Part shown: positions 36,014 to 46,711 of the stretch, one piece after another
How positions within the stretch are numbered: position 1 is the first letter of the stretch
How the letters are laid out: each line of letters begins with the position of its first letter
Assembly (NCBI RefSeq): GCF_051622035.1
Contig: NC_135365.1
Coordinates: 9,714,001-9,778,000 of the forward strand
DNA length: 64,000 nt
Direction of reading: 5' to 3'
Source of the DNA: Arctopsyche grandis
Lineage: Eukaryota > Arthropoda > Insecta > Trichoptera > Hydropsychidae
Program-made: the position numbers and the translations under genes
The notes under the pieces: model-generated
Database searches by the model: none
Told to the model about the DNA's origin: nothing
Seen by the model: the letters and a program-made list of their open reading frames with translations, nothing else

Positions 36014-37109
36014 GGTCACAGACCTGGGTAAAAATTAAAATCTTGTTAAATAAAGGCTCAAGCCTAAATATCTTATATATGAACATACTATTTTGTTCAT
36101 ACACGAACTATAGATTACAGTTGAAGTGCTAAAAGTCAAAAGCTATCTTCAAATAGATTACCATCAGGTGTCGCACGAAACTTGGCTGTCGTAAACAAAA
36201 TAAGCCGTATTTTAAATGGGTACTCCTGTGGAAACCATATTACAACGTTGCTATAATTCCGATTGCTGCTGATTTTTAAAACATTCTAACCCAAGGTAGG
36301 CATACATAAAGACAGAATGGAGCATAGAGCAAACGAATACTTGAACTTATGCCTAATAGTTTGTGCATGAACAAACTTTTTTTTTATATTTGTTTTGTGT
36401 ACAATATAGCTGGCCAGATTGGTTTATATATGAACAAACTATTAAAGTATTGTTGCTTAAGGGTAGGTTCAGGATGCAAATGAAAGGCCAAAGTCGCTTC
36501 ACAGCATTTATTCAACGATTGAAGAGGTCCACACGGATCCACCACTCACTCCAGAATAATCTGATCTACCATGTGTACCTCCTTATAAAGGACAAATTGC
36601 ACACCACAGCATCCCCGATCCAGATACGTATCTATTGTGGCGAGTCAATTGTTCTGTGAGAACTTGGCGTATCCTCTCTCGAGTCCCATTAGCCTAATCC
36701 GGGGTCTCTATTGTTCACCCACGAATGCACTTAGACAGTGGATTCATGAGATGTACATTTAAGGCTGTAGCATACACAAACCTATGGTCGTACTATCCAT
36801 TCAAAAGAATTATCATGAATTTTATAGAATCTTTTTATATAAAATTTTGCTAAAATATATATTTGGTTTGGTACCTAAAAAAGTTTATATAAAATTTTAG
36901 ACATCTAAAAAATTTTGTGAACCACTTTTATCTATATAATAATTTTTATAACATAATCGACATTTAAAAAGGAATATTCAAAATTGATTTTTTTTTATTA
37001 CAAAGCTTTTATTAGATTTTATTATTATTTTATGGTTAAATAAAGATAAAAAGTACATGAAAAATTATTTAATTACATTACATCTACAATAATAACAATA
37101 CATATACAA
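36014..37109. other. intergenic between TTLL1 and uL23m, no gene seen
   Basis: AT-rich except for a moderately GC-rich block at about 36450-36790. That block starts TGTTGCTTAAGGG and reads like LTR or other repeat DNA, but no matching ends or duplication were found. No exons were recognised. Confidence 0.5.
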
Positions 37110-37792
37110 TTAAAACGAAAACCAACCGGGTACTCCAGGTCTTAAATTATTTCTAGATGTGAAAGTCTTGAAACCCGCCTTCGCTTCATCCATAGCCTTT
37201 TCGCCTTCTTCTTCTTCTTTACTTGTAGGATACACATCGGGGAATTCAAAAGTTACCGTTTTAGGCTGTAACAATCAGTAAATCAACTGCTGCAAACCAA
37301 CTCATATAGTATAATATAACATCAATGAGACAATTAAGATATATGTACCAAAGTAACGCGTGCAAGTTTGTAATCGTTGTCTTTTACTATATATCCCTTT
37401 CCTATTGCAGGTTTTGTCCGACCTCCGACCACTTTGTTATGCACCTCCACGACCGGTATGTCGTATATCTTCTCCAAATAATTTTTAACATCATATTCGG
37501 TCATCTTCATTGAACATATAAAATGGACGACATTCGGAGGATATTTGTAATCTTTCCGGTTGACTAATTTCATCCAAAAGTTGGGCAGAAATACGCGTAG
37601 CTGCGGATTTCCCAGCTGATACAGAGGATACCTGAAACGAAATTTGATCATGCCGAATCATAACCTCAAATACACAACATAAAATTCAACAAAAAAACGA
37701 TAATTAAGTCTATTTTTTTATTTTAAAATGATAGAGATATGAATATAAGCATAAAACAAGGTGATTCCGAGTTCTAACCATCTATTTGACAT
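37110..37792 (-). CDS. mRpL23: mitochondrial ribosomal protein uL23m (mRpL23)
   Basis: Component of the mitochondrial large ribosomal subunit at the exit tunnel. Minus-strand exons: 37792-37779 (only 14 nt, MSNR plus two bases), 37631-37349 and 37265-37110 (TAA), 150 residues (human 153). The start exon joins across the GTTAGA donor to give MSNRWYPLYQLGNPQLRVFL, which closely fits insect uL23m starts. A longer in-frame read-through ATG at 37651 is possible but would ignore the TTTCAG acceptor at 37632. Conserved MTEYDVKNYLEKIYDIPV (uL23 fold), an acidic linker (TSKEEEEGEKAMDEAK) and the terminal RPGVPGWFSF support the call. Confidence 0.95.
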
Positions 37793-38106
37793 TGCGAATT
37801 AGTTGCTCATTTGACACAAGGAACAGAACCAACAATAGATATTGGTCCAAACACTATTTTAGAACGGGCAAAACCAACTACGTAAAGTCGACAATTCTCG
37901 ATGATTTCAAATTAAAATAAGGGCACAGATCTTTTACTAATCATTTTCATAATACGCTTAAAATTTTTTGTGGAAAAAAATGTGTACTTGTCTAAAACGT
38001 CACATCAGTTTTGACATTGATTGTGGTATATATATATAAAGACGGACGCGATGTACATATGTAGGTATGTTTGTGGCGGACGCGTGGACAAGGGTTCGGT
38101 GATTAG
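37793..38106. other. intergenic, no gene seen
   Basis: 5' flank of uL23m. It contains TATATATATAAA and a GGCGGACGCG segment; no coding similarity was seen. Confidence 0.4.
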
Positions 38107-38240
38107 TTAAAGCCCGGACCCAGAGGGTGCCGCGTATTGTTCAAATGTTGTAAATGCATTGTTAAAGGTTTGCCGAACCTTTTTTACAAAGGATTTACAA
38201 CAATGGAACAATGAGCGGCACCTTGACTATTCTACCTCTA
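38107..38240. mobile_element. 133-bp-family hairpin MITE, duplication GTGATTA(G/C)
   Basis: Starts TTAAAGCCCGGACCCAGAGG and ends ACTATTCTACCTCTA, with core GTTGTAAATGCATTGTTAAAGG. Flanks GTGATTAG (38099-38106) and GTGATTAC (38241-38248) match at seven of eight positions, so the insertion is somewhat old. Confidence 0.85.
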
Positions 38241-38275
38241 GTGATTACATCCCAAATGTGAATCGCTACCAGGAT

Positions 38276-38452
38276 AACCGCTGCTACGAAAATCGCTCGA
38301 GCAGTCTGTTGTCGCTCGAAAATTCGTCGCATTGGAAAATTGCCGTACAGAAAACTGCCCAAATCTCGTATAAAAAAGCAATATTTGGGCAGTTTTTTGT
38401 ACGGCAATTTCCTTGTGCGATAGGAGAGCCGCTCGAGCGATTTTCGTAGCGG
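38276..38452. repeat. long stem-loop, about 175 bp
   Basis: The left arm has GCTACGAAAATCGCTCGAGC then GAAAATTGCCGTACAGAAAACTGCCCAAAT. The right arm has ATTTGGGCAGTTTTTTGTACGG, CAATTTCC and GCTCGAGCGATTTTCGTAGC. The stem is imperfect at about 80% with a loop of about 17 bp around 38366-38390. It could be a small MITE or a hairpin RNA locus. Confidence 0.8.
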
Positions 38453-38826
38453 GTTTCATTCATGTTTCGAACGGGTGAACGGGTTGGATCTACAAGTGCG
38501 TAATGCGCGCACTCAACTTTTTCTATCAATACATGCGCCTATAAATTACCTTACATTATATTTATATATAACTATATTTTAATTTGTGCATCAATTCCTT
38601 TCCGAAGTCACCCGTTGAAATTAACGGGCACAACACTAGTCCTACGTAGTTGTATTCCCCATACACAGGGTTTGTTGAATACTTAATCCCAAATCAACAT
38701 CATGAAATAAATCCACGCGCAAGTCTCGTTAATGACTAAACTCATACCGCAATACAGTACAGGAATGAATATCAACATTGACCGATAAATAAATTTGTCA
38801 TTAGTTACTTGCACTTTTATTTGTAA

Positions 38827-39534
38827 CTAGCTGAACCCATGCGTTGCAATATCAGAATAAGGCATGTAATTCCCGTTCCTGTTTCAAGTGATGGTTTGAG
38901 CTCAAATAACGTCTCTTCAAAGTCGTGTCGTCATAAACCAACTGGTAATGTGGTTACCAACGAACACATTTCCTTGACCACACAATGGCGCTTCAAACTT
39001 TCGCGTCGGTAAAATTGTAATTACGAATATTATTATTAAGAGGTTTTTTTTTCACAGTAAGCTCCCCGGACATGCATACAACAAATCCTGAAAGTTCCAT
39101 TGTAATCGGTTGAGTGGTTTAGGAGCCTATATGAAACAGATAGACAAACAAACAGACATTCAATTTTACATATATGTATGTATAGGGGTCTACCTCACGG
39201 GCCGGATTGTGAAATTACCGAAAACGCAAAGATCTTAAGTCGAAAGATAAAAAAAAGGGTGCATGGTAAACGGTACATACTCACTTAATTTGCGCGAGCA
39301 GGATACAACAGGAGCAAGAGGAACAGGCTTTTCCTAATGTGCGCGCGCAGAATACGGGAGGAAAAGCCTGTTCCTCTTGTTCCTATTGTATCTTGCTCGC
39401 GCAAATTAAGTGAGTATGTACCGTTTACCATGCACCCTTTTTTTTTGATCTTTCGACTTAAGATCTTTGCCTTCCGATATTTGCGTTTTCGGTAATTTCA
39501 CATTCCGGCCCGTCACGGAGACCGATGTATAGAT
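38827..39534 (-). mobile_element. Helitron split by a nested MITE
   Basis: On the minus strand it starts TCTATACATACATATATGT, carries a CTGTTTGTTTGTCTATCTG run and ends GCATGGGTTCAGCTAG before T. This is the same end type as 24441. The 339-bp GGGTCTACC element (39186-39524) sits near its 5' end, so the native length is about 360 bp. Confidence 0.78.
39186..39524. mobile_element. 339-bp GGGTCTACC-family MITE, duplication ATGTATAG
   Basis: Near-perfect palindrome. Arms contain CGAAAACGCAAAGATCTTAAG, GTGCATGGTAAACGGTACAT and TTGCGCGAGCAGGATACAAC, mirrored on the right around CCTAATGTGCGCGCGCAGAAT. Exact ATGTATAG lies at 39178-39185 and 39525-39532. The 45600 copy has the same length. Confidence 0.92.
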
Positions 39535-39928
39535 ATTGGATTAACAAAACTAGAATTTCTTTAAGTATTATTTATTAAATAATATACAAAATACAAAACT
39601 CATCACATATCATATGAATTAACGTAATACAAATATTTGAAAACATTATTAGGAGCCAAATTGGAAAATATGTCAGTGCTGCATATTTAAAAATTAACAT
39701 TTTAATCCTACATTATTAGCAGAATTCATGAAGTATTAGTTTATTGAAAATGCAAATTAAAAATATAAATATAAATAAAATACATATGTACTAAACAAAT
39801 AAAAAAAAAAAACAACAACACACCCATCTAAAAAGATGTAGACAGTTTGAGACTCAATTATTAAATAAGAGAGTTCATATAATTTATATACATCGCATAT
39901 AAAAAAGTTTGATCAGCCTTGTTTGTGT
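39535..39928. other. 3' flank of Hikeshi, no gene seen
   Basis: AT-rich sequence downstream of the Hikeshi stop (minus strand). Several AATAAA-like signals on the minus strand (for example TTTATT near 39566 and 39797) could end its transcript. No other gene was seen. Confidence 0.45.
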
Positions 39929-42900
39929 TTATGATTTCCAAAAGTTTGGATTTTGTTGTAATCTTCTTTCGAAATTTTGATACCAAGTTTGGACGGTATT
40001 GAGAGGCACAAAGCTTACACCAGGCGTCGGTTGCATCTCATGTTGTGTTATTGCGAAGCTTGCAACAAAGTTAATAAAATTTTCTAGCATCTTTTGACTA
40101 AATGAAACATAACAATTTGCCGTAACCTAAAAAAAATAAAGTTCAATAAGAAAAACTGCTAACAATAAAGGAAATTGTATACGAATATAGTTTCAAAATT
40201 TACCGTGGTCGTTGGTAACTGTAGTTGTGCATTTATTTCTGGTTCTATTGAAATACCTATTTGTGCATTATTGCAGATTTTTTGCTGTCCAAATGTTCCC
40301 ACATATCCACTGTCCCCAACTATGAAAACAATTTTTTTAATGGAAAAAATAAATTAAATCAATCAGTATGTTATATTAGATAATTTGTATTATTTCAATG
40401 AGTTTTAAACTTACTTGTCATTTCGCTTAGTTTTTTTAAAGAAGAAATTTTAAATATAGCCGAAGGTTTGGAATTTGATATGTGACCTAAAAGTTGCCAA
40501 TTTGGTGGAGCATTTGGGTCTGGCCAACTGAAATATACTGAAATAAACAAAAAGAAAACAATATTAATGAGTAGTTTTTACATATATACAAATATTGTGA
40601 ATATATTTCGAATGTATTTGCATACCCATTCCAACAGTGCCTTCAGGAAGAGGGATAGCACCGGTTAAAAATATTACAATGTGATTAATACTATCAACAT
40701 CAGTTATCGTAGTTAGAAACTGGCTTTCACCTACTAGAGAAAAGTCTGTTTGCACCTGGAAAACAAAAAGTCAAAATGTCAAAAACGAATAGTGCATCAA
40801 AAATATTTTTTATTTAATTTACACCAGGAAGGCCCAACGGGTAACCTCAATGCGCCTTCCTGGCCAGAAAAGTTGTACATTTGATACAAGTATCAACAGT
40901 ATTATACAAAGTACATAAATACATATCAATTAATATCCACAGAGACATTTATGGTCAAATTGTAAATTTGCAGCATTTTATACAATTCAACGAAATTCGA
41001 GATTGCTGAAAACTCTGGATTTTGCGAGAAAATGGATAAGGTTGCCAACAGTTTCGATGAAAATCAGATGAAATTGGCAAACTCTGATAGGAAACGATCA
41101 ACCTGGAGTAACAAATCCAAGGTCTGTCCAGCAGAAACCAGTGGGATATGAACCCGTGACCACTCTATTCAAAGCATTATATGCTAACCACTAGTATATT
41201 CTGCTGGTTATCATTGAGTATGTTTCTGATGAGGCCATATTAAAAAAAAAAGATAAACTTTTTATAATTTTATTTAGATCTGTACATATATACATATATG
41301 CTAATTGACCGCAAAGGCTATGAATGCTGAAACTGCTAACGACAATAGCCTTGTGTGAGGTTCGTGTATTAATTTCTATCCAAAACCACCCGTTAAAATA
41401 TCAACGGCCACAACAATATTTTTATCATATTTCTCTCCAACTAATAAATACTAGTGTTATGCCCGTTAATATTTGAACAGGTGGTTTCGAAAATGGATTG
41501 TAGGATTTGTGTGTACATGTGTGGAATGTTTGTGTACTACCTAGCTTGTAACCATAGATAGTACACTTGCCGCCGGGCATGCCATAGGGCTAAGGATTGC
41601 AATTTACCGTTAAATGCATACCGGTAACTTTTCGTCTGCTTCAACAGAAGTTTGTATAGAATATATTTTGTATATTTGTCGGATCGTTCGGTTGTCGCAT
41701 AGTGCGGTCAGACCTTAATATGCCAACACCAATGCGATGATATTTCATCGGGTACAACACTAGTCTTATATAATAATTGTCTAATGTGTGCGAGCGTGTG
41801 TACGAACTAATCGCTGTTAACACCATGCTACGTCTCTTTTTTTTATCTCTTGGAATCGTATATCGTGGAAAGAGACGCGGCATATCACTTCGCTCATCTG
41901 AACGGCCAACAAAAACAAAAGAATTTTTTTTCAAAAAAAATAATTAAATTTTAAATTATTAACTGCGTATTGCGATATTATAACGAGTGCAAAATTATGC
42001 GCACACAGGCTATTAGTATATTATAATCATATTAGATTATAAATAAAACTAATATATGTAAATAACAATACACCTTAAGAAAATTTGACCAATGGCGCAT
42101 TATACAAAATTCTGTTTATGGTGCAATTTTTTGTTTTTATTAAAATTCAATATTTTCCTCTTGGAAAATGTTCTTAAACGATAACATTGTTAATAATCAT
42201 TATTAAACGGCCACAGTATTTTAATATACATATGTTGTCATACTTATATAGAGCATTTTTCTTAAAAGTTTGTTTTGTTTTGACATCTCAATTCTAGAAC
42301 GTTCGATTTTTACAACTGTAACGCTATTTTTACAGATTGTTTACTCCCAGACCGGCTTCATTTTTTTTATGAAATGAGATGGAAATCTCCCCCCCTAACA
42401 TTTTTACGCTACGCAATAATTTTCTATAATGAAAATGATTTTTTATTTAAATATTAAATTTCTTTCTAATAGATTTACTTAATATGTACATAACATCGAA
42501 CGATTTTTGTTTCAAAAAACGTATTTATTATTTATTAAGGAGACGATAGACAAAAGGGGACATATGATCAATATATTTACAGGTATATTTTTATACATGT
42601 AATTTTTTTTGTATATATTTGTATCTACGTGTGATCTTTTTTATTTCATAACATCCAATACTTTTGCTGGTCAAGTGGTACTTTTTTGATTTTGATAAAA
42701 CGCCGGAGTACCTGCCTGTCATTGCAGCAGCATCATCAGTACCTATGCAAAACTTTAAATCCACCTATGCAAAACTTTAAACACCTATGCAAAACTTTAA
42801 ATCCAATTCATATTTTACTACAATAAAGTCGTTCAATACTTTAGTTGTCCTTGTTGACAGTGATGCAGAAAATAAGTATTCTTCCTTTAAATTGCAATCT

Positions 42901-43952
42901 ATATTCATAGCAATAGAATTGCTATGTTAGGTATACATATTTGTGGATTCGTCTAGCTGCGAAGAAAAGTATTTTGCCAATTTTATATCTTCTATGAGCT
43001 GTTTTTTCACATCTTTAACAAGATCATGAATTCTTTGAGCTATAGTGTCATTAGATAATGGGACACGTTCGGCTTTCTTCGCCGCCAACCCACCCAGCAC
43101 TTCAAAACAGACAATGCCAATCCCAATTTTATGTAAGAAAGATCAAATTTACGAGTAGAAGCAGAACGAATTCTATTGGTTTGACTTTCAGTTGTTTCAC
43201 TATCCGAGTCTGAAGAGTGAGACGTATTGCGAATCTCTGTATCAGAATGTTTACTCTTAAAAAACGTGCATAGGGAGTCTTTCTTAGTGACGAACACTGA
43301 CTGAAGAGTGTAGAAAACAATACAAACAGTGGAGAACGGGGGAAAGTATTTTTATTCTATTTTTATCGATATTCAAAACATGTACTTGTATTTACTTCTT
43401 TGGCCGAGGACCGACTATCGCTGGCCCGCGGCCCGGTACCGGTACTTACATAGTAGTACTGTTCTGGAACATTCTATTATTGAAGTGTTGCATTTCAACT
43501 ATGTAGACGTTGAACATCCTTTCATATATTTTACGATGTATGTTTGAAAAGATCATTTCAATAAAATTGGGAAACGTTCTAGAAGAATTGATGAAATTTC
43601 ACAACAAATATTTTTTTTTAAATCAAAAGCAACGTTAGCATTTCCTGCACAGATTCAGTATAATGCTTTATAATCGTTGTCAATATTAAATTGAATAGTC
43701 AAAATTTTGTTGAAATTCAAAATAGCGCATCAACACTGAGAATTGAGAGCTGTGAATAATTTCAACGGTTTTTGAAATCGTAGTGAAAACTAAACATAAC
43801 CGAATTAGAATAGAGCGACACAAGTCTGTTTGTACAATACAAAGATGATAATAAATAGCAGAGTGCATATTGAAATAAACAAGGAGGGAGCAGGCGAGGC
43901 GTAAAATACTAACCAGCCGGCCCGAAACGATGGCCCCCAGCACGTTTGTCAT
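39929..43952 (-). CDS. Hikeshi (OPI10 family), Hsp70 nuclear import carrier
   Basis: Carries Hsp70 through nuclear pores under heat stress. Minus-strand exons: 43952-43914 ([13 protein letters not shown]), 40755-40626, 40537-40415, 40319-40204 and 40126-39929 (TAA), 201 residues (human 197). Phases agree throughout. Hallmarks: GRLVQTDF across the first splice, [46 protein letters not shown] (pore-interacting core), QIGISIEPE-like strand and the conserved C-terminus [18 protein letters not shown]. Intron 1 is 3.16 kb and holds a SINE and a dead hAT transposase. The first exon is identified by the family start and a good donor (CTG|GTTAGT), so the long intron is well supported though not proven. 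Confidence 0.93.
40833..41195 (-). mobile_element. tRNA-derived SINE in Hikeshi intron 1
   Basis: Reverse copy. The minus strand reads GTGGTTAGCATATAATGCTTTG, B-box GGTTCATATCCCACTGG, CAGAGTTTGCCAATTTCATC, a body ending TTGTATCAAATGTACAACTT, and a 3' end GGAAGGCGCATTGAGGTTAC. It is close to the copy at 49790-50165. Confidence 0.85.
41196..42839. other. Hikeshi intron 1, unassigned part
   Basis: AT-rich. It contains an inverted pair CAAAACCACCCGTTAAAATA / ATATTTGAACAGGTGGTTTCG (about 41383-41500), related to sequence near 38600. It also has a triplet of ACCTATGCAAAACTTTAAA near 42738-42800. No exon was seen. Confidence 0.5.
42840..43297 (-). pseudogene. hAT transposase remnant (ZBED5-like)
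   Basis: On the minus strand: [20 protein letters not shown] (the family's RKYxxxYIKxGF start), then, after a frameshift, [20 protein letters not shown] and [20 protein letters not shown] followed by EST, the conserved beginning of the hAT domain in ZBED5/FAM200-type transposases. A stop near 42930 and the missing zinc finger show decay. It lies inside Hikeshi intron 1, same strand. Confidence 0.75.
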
Positions 43953-44157
43953 GATAGAGATGTTGACAGGAGACGTTGACTGACACTGCACCGCACCGCA
44001 CCGACACGAACCCTCGATACTGACCACTTACTACTAACTACTAACCACTAACCACTAACCACACCAGCAGCCGAACTCCGGCTGTCAAATAAACCCGCCT
44101 CTCAACAGCGCTGTCTGCAATTATTTCATCATGATGCTTTACACTTTTTATTGGGTT

Positions 44158-44400
44158 CGGTGATTATTACGCAAAAAGGGGTTCGGTGATACTGGTCACA
44201 AATTACTCGTCACAAAGTCACTAAAATCTCTATAACGGAACATCTGGCAGCCGAAAAGTCCATCATACTAACGATAACTATCATAGTAACGAGAACTTGA
44301 GTGCCAAATATTGTGTATTCGTGATTTTCATGGCAAAAATTGTCTTTGTGACCACCCCAATGTGACGAATAGTCCAATTACCGCAAAAAGGATCTCGCGC
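44158..44400. mobile_element. dispersed repeat, copy 2 (family of 3172)
   Basis: Shares ACTAAAATCTCTATAACGGA, ATCTGGCAGCCGAAAAGTCC, GAACTTGAGTGCCAAATATT and TGACGAATAGTCCAATTACC with 3172-3480. A short internal tandem (GGTTCGGTGAT twice) marks its left side. Confidence 0.75.
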
Positions 44401-44516
44401 AATTCACTAAAATCTCGATCACGGAACACCTGGCACCCAAAAATTCAGTCAGACCTTAAGTGGTGTTATTTCTTACTAATGCGCGAAATTTAGATTAGGG
44501 AAACACTACATTCATT

Positions 44517-44937
44517 GGTAGCGTTAACACTAGCGGTATCTACCGCGGTATTTGATAGATCTATGAAATTCGGCAGATCATACGCATGAGTAATAGCGTT
44601 CGAACGCGCGGTATTTGATAGATCCATAGGCGGATCCAGACAATGTTCAAAGAGGGGGCCATTTGGGGATTTGCTGCTATAATAGCACGAACAGTCACAT
44701 TCATCTTCGGACCCTTACATGTAGGTAGAAAGCTCGCGCAACAGTGTACGTTTAAAATAAATGGAATTTAATATTTATAAAAATATAAATAATATATAAA
44801 TAATATATATTTAAATATGAAAAATTTACAATACATATGAAATTAGATTCATCCCAAGGGGGGGGCTATAGCACCCATGGCACCCCCCTTGGATCCGCCT
44901 ATGGATAGATCTATCAAATATTAGTGTTAACGCTACC
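44517..44937. mobile_element. MITE with GGTAGCGTTAACACTA ends, interrupted
   Basis: Left GGTAGCGTTAACACTAGCGG and right TAGTGTTAACGCTACC are inverted. Internal GCGGTATTTGATAGATC occurs twice. A CATAGGCGGATCC element (44625-44903) is inserted in it, so the native element is about 135 bp. Confidence 0.82.
44625..44903. mobile_element. hAT-like MITE, duplication GATAGATC, nested
   Basis: Ends CATAGGCGGATCCAGAC and TTGGATCCGCCTATG are inverted, with exact GATAGATC at 44617-44624 and 44904-44911. The interior is AT-rich with G- and C-runs near the ends. It is nested in the older 44517-44937 MITE. Confidence 0.9.
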
Positions 44938-44954
44938 ACTGCACATTTGTTTTG

Positions 44955-45317
44955 AAATAGGTAAACGGACTACTAGTCATATGTGAACCAGTCACAGGAC
45001 AACCGGTCGCTCTAGATTGGTCACACGTGATCACCCGTCACACTAAAATTGGTCACGAGAAAACTGGTCACACCCGAAAATTGGTAACGAAAAAACTGGT
45101 CACACCCAAAAATTAAAAATTGGTCGAATTTTTGGGTGTGTGCGACCAGTTTTTTCATGACCAATTTTCGGGTGTGACCAGTTTTCTCGTGACCAGTTTT
45201 AGGGTGTGGCCAGTTTTCTCGTGACCAGTTTTAGTGTGACGGGTGATCACGTGTGACCGATCTAGAGCGACTGGTTGTCCTGTGACCGGTTCACATTTGA
45301 CTAGTAATCACTGAACC
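44955..45317. mobile_element. foldback GGTCACGAGAAAACTGGTC element
   Basis: An almost complete palindrome. Left arm: ACTAGTCATATGTGAACC, GACAACCGGTCGCTCTAGAT, GGTCACGAGAAAACTGGTCA. The right arm mirrors it and ends CACATTTGACTAGTAATCAC. It is internally built from repeats of GGTCACRAGAAAACTGGTCAC-like sequence. Relatives are at 17540 and, at the ends only, 3172 and 44158. Confidence 0.8.
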
Positions 45318-45599
45318 ATTGAAATAATACATAAGCGCAAATTGACGGTAAATTTATATATGTATTATAAGAAAGTATAAAAGACACTCGGTAAAATTTT
45401 ATGGCTCTTATTTCTTAAATTTAAAATTAAAATGAATAGTAATTATTACATGGCCAACGATTTCATTTATTTTTTTCCTTGTAAACAATATTGTTTTAGC
45501 TATTATTATTTTAGCGTGAAAGTGAAGGTTTCTAGATCGGAGTGTAAAATACACTTAGCGGTAATGGTAAAAGTTGTTAATTGTTCATATCATATAATG

Positions 45600-45938
45600 G
45601 GGTCTACCTCACGAGACGAAAAAATCGAAAGATAAAAAAAAGGGTCTCCCCCCCCCCGTCGTACATACTCACTTATTTTGCGCGAGCAGGATACAACAGG
45701 AACAAGAGGAACACGCTTTTCCTCCCGTATTCTGCGCGCGCACATTAAACAAGGCTGTATGACAAAAAGAGAGATAATTTCACCGCATGCCACTGATATA
45801 TATTATTTATACATAGTACCGTTTACCATGCACCTTTTTTTTTTGATCTTTCGACTTAAGATCTTTCGATTCTCGATCTTTGACTTCCGATATTTGCGTT
45901 TTCGGGCGTTTCACTTTCGGTCCCGTAAGAGAGACCGC
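45600..45938. mobile_element. 339-bp GGGTCTACC-family MITE, duplication ATATAATG
   Basis: Starts GGGTCTACCTCACGAGACG and ends TCCCGTAAGAGAGACCGC. Exact ATATAATG lies at 45592-45599 and 45939-45946. It is the same length as the 39186 copy, with part of one arm replaced by AAGGCTGTATGACAAAAAG sequence. A 133-bp MITE abuts its right duplication. Confidence 0.9.
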
Positions 45939-45948
45939 ATATAATGAC

Positions 45949-46081
45949 TAAAGTTCGGACCTTGAGGGGGCTGTTTATTGTTCAAATGTTGTAAATGCAT
46001 TGTTAAAGGTTTGCCGAACCTTTTTTACAAAGAATTTACAACAATTGAACAATAAACGGCACGCTTCCGGTCCTACCTCTA
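45949..46081. mobile_element. 133-bp hairpin MITE, duplication ATAATGAC
   Basis: Starts TAAAGTTCGGACCTTGAGG and ends GGTCCTACCTCTA. Exact ATAATGAC lies at 45941-45948 and 46082-46089. The left duplication overlaps the right duplication of the preceding 339-bp element by six bases. Confidence 0.92.
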
Positions 46082-46459
46082 ATAATGACATCCAGTGTCG
46101 AATGAATCAACAATTTTCTTATGGGTAATGCTTTATTGATAGTTTAAGGTGGAGGTTTTTAAATTTATTTCGCCTACCGCCCCCTGATACTGATACAGAC
46201 AGACCGAACAGATACATACATGTAGTGTCAATTTTTAAAAATATATCTATACTTGTACCTTCATGCTACAATATAATTTGATTTATCAGATGATGCAGCT
46301 TTTGGAATTTGAAGATTATAATGTGATTTTATAATTACACAGCTAGTATAATTGTAAAATATTGATGCGTTTGTCTGAAAGAATGGAGGCTTAAAGAAAA
46401 TGAAGTTGTAAATGAGATACAAGTGAAGTTAAAAATTTGGAGCTTTCAATTCAGACGAG

Positions 46460-46711
46460 TAGCTGTTACTTTTCCAGCTGGCTGGAAAGTGCAGGTTGGG
46501 GTAGTTTGTAGCCGCGTGGGCGGTGGGACGCTTGGGGTGAACTAGTCGCGTCTTCTCTTCGGCAGTCGGAGCGCGTCTCTCGTCGCTGTCGATTGTGTTG
46601 CGTTCGGTTCGAGTCGGGAACGACTGCACGGACAGGAACGGGAACGGGAACGGGAACGAGAACGACTGTCGTCAGCCGGCAGCCGGCACACTTCCGCACC
46701 AGAAATCATTC
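46460..46711 (+). other. candidate 5' exon and promoter of a gene running off the window
   Basis: GC-rich block in AT-rich DNA: GAGCGCGTCTCTCGTCGCTG, a (GGAACG)n run near 46634, GTCAGCCGGCAGCCGGCAC, then CAGAAATCATTCAG|GTGAGT, a strong splice donor at 46711/46712. A frame runs through but has no conserved protein, so it is more likely a 5' UTR exon. The downstream + strand carries no coding exon I recognise up to 64000, so a first intron longer than 17 kb would be needed. Confidence 0.45.

Noticed and set aside
36451-36790. Possible solo LTR beginning TGTTGCTTAAGGG
   Set aside because: No matching CA end with a target duplication could be found, and there is no second copy in the window.
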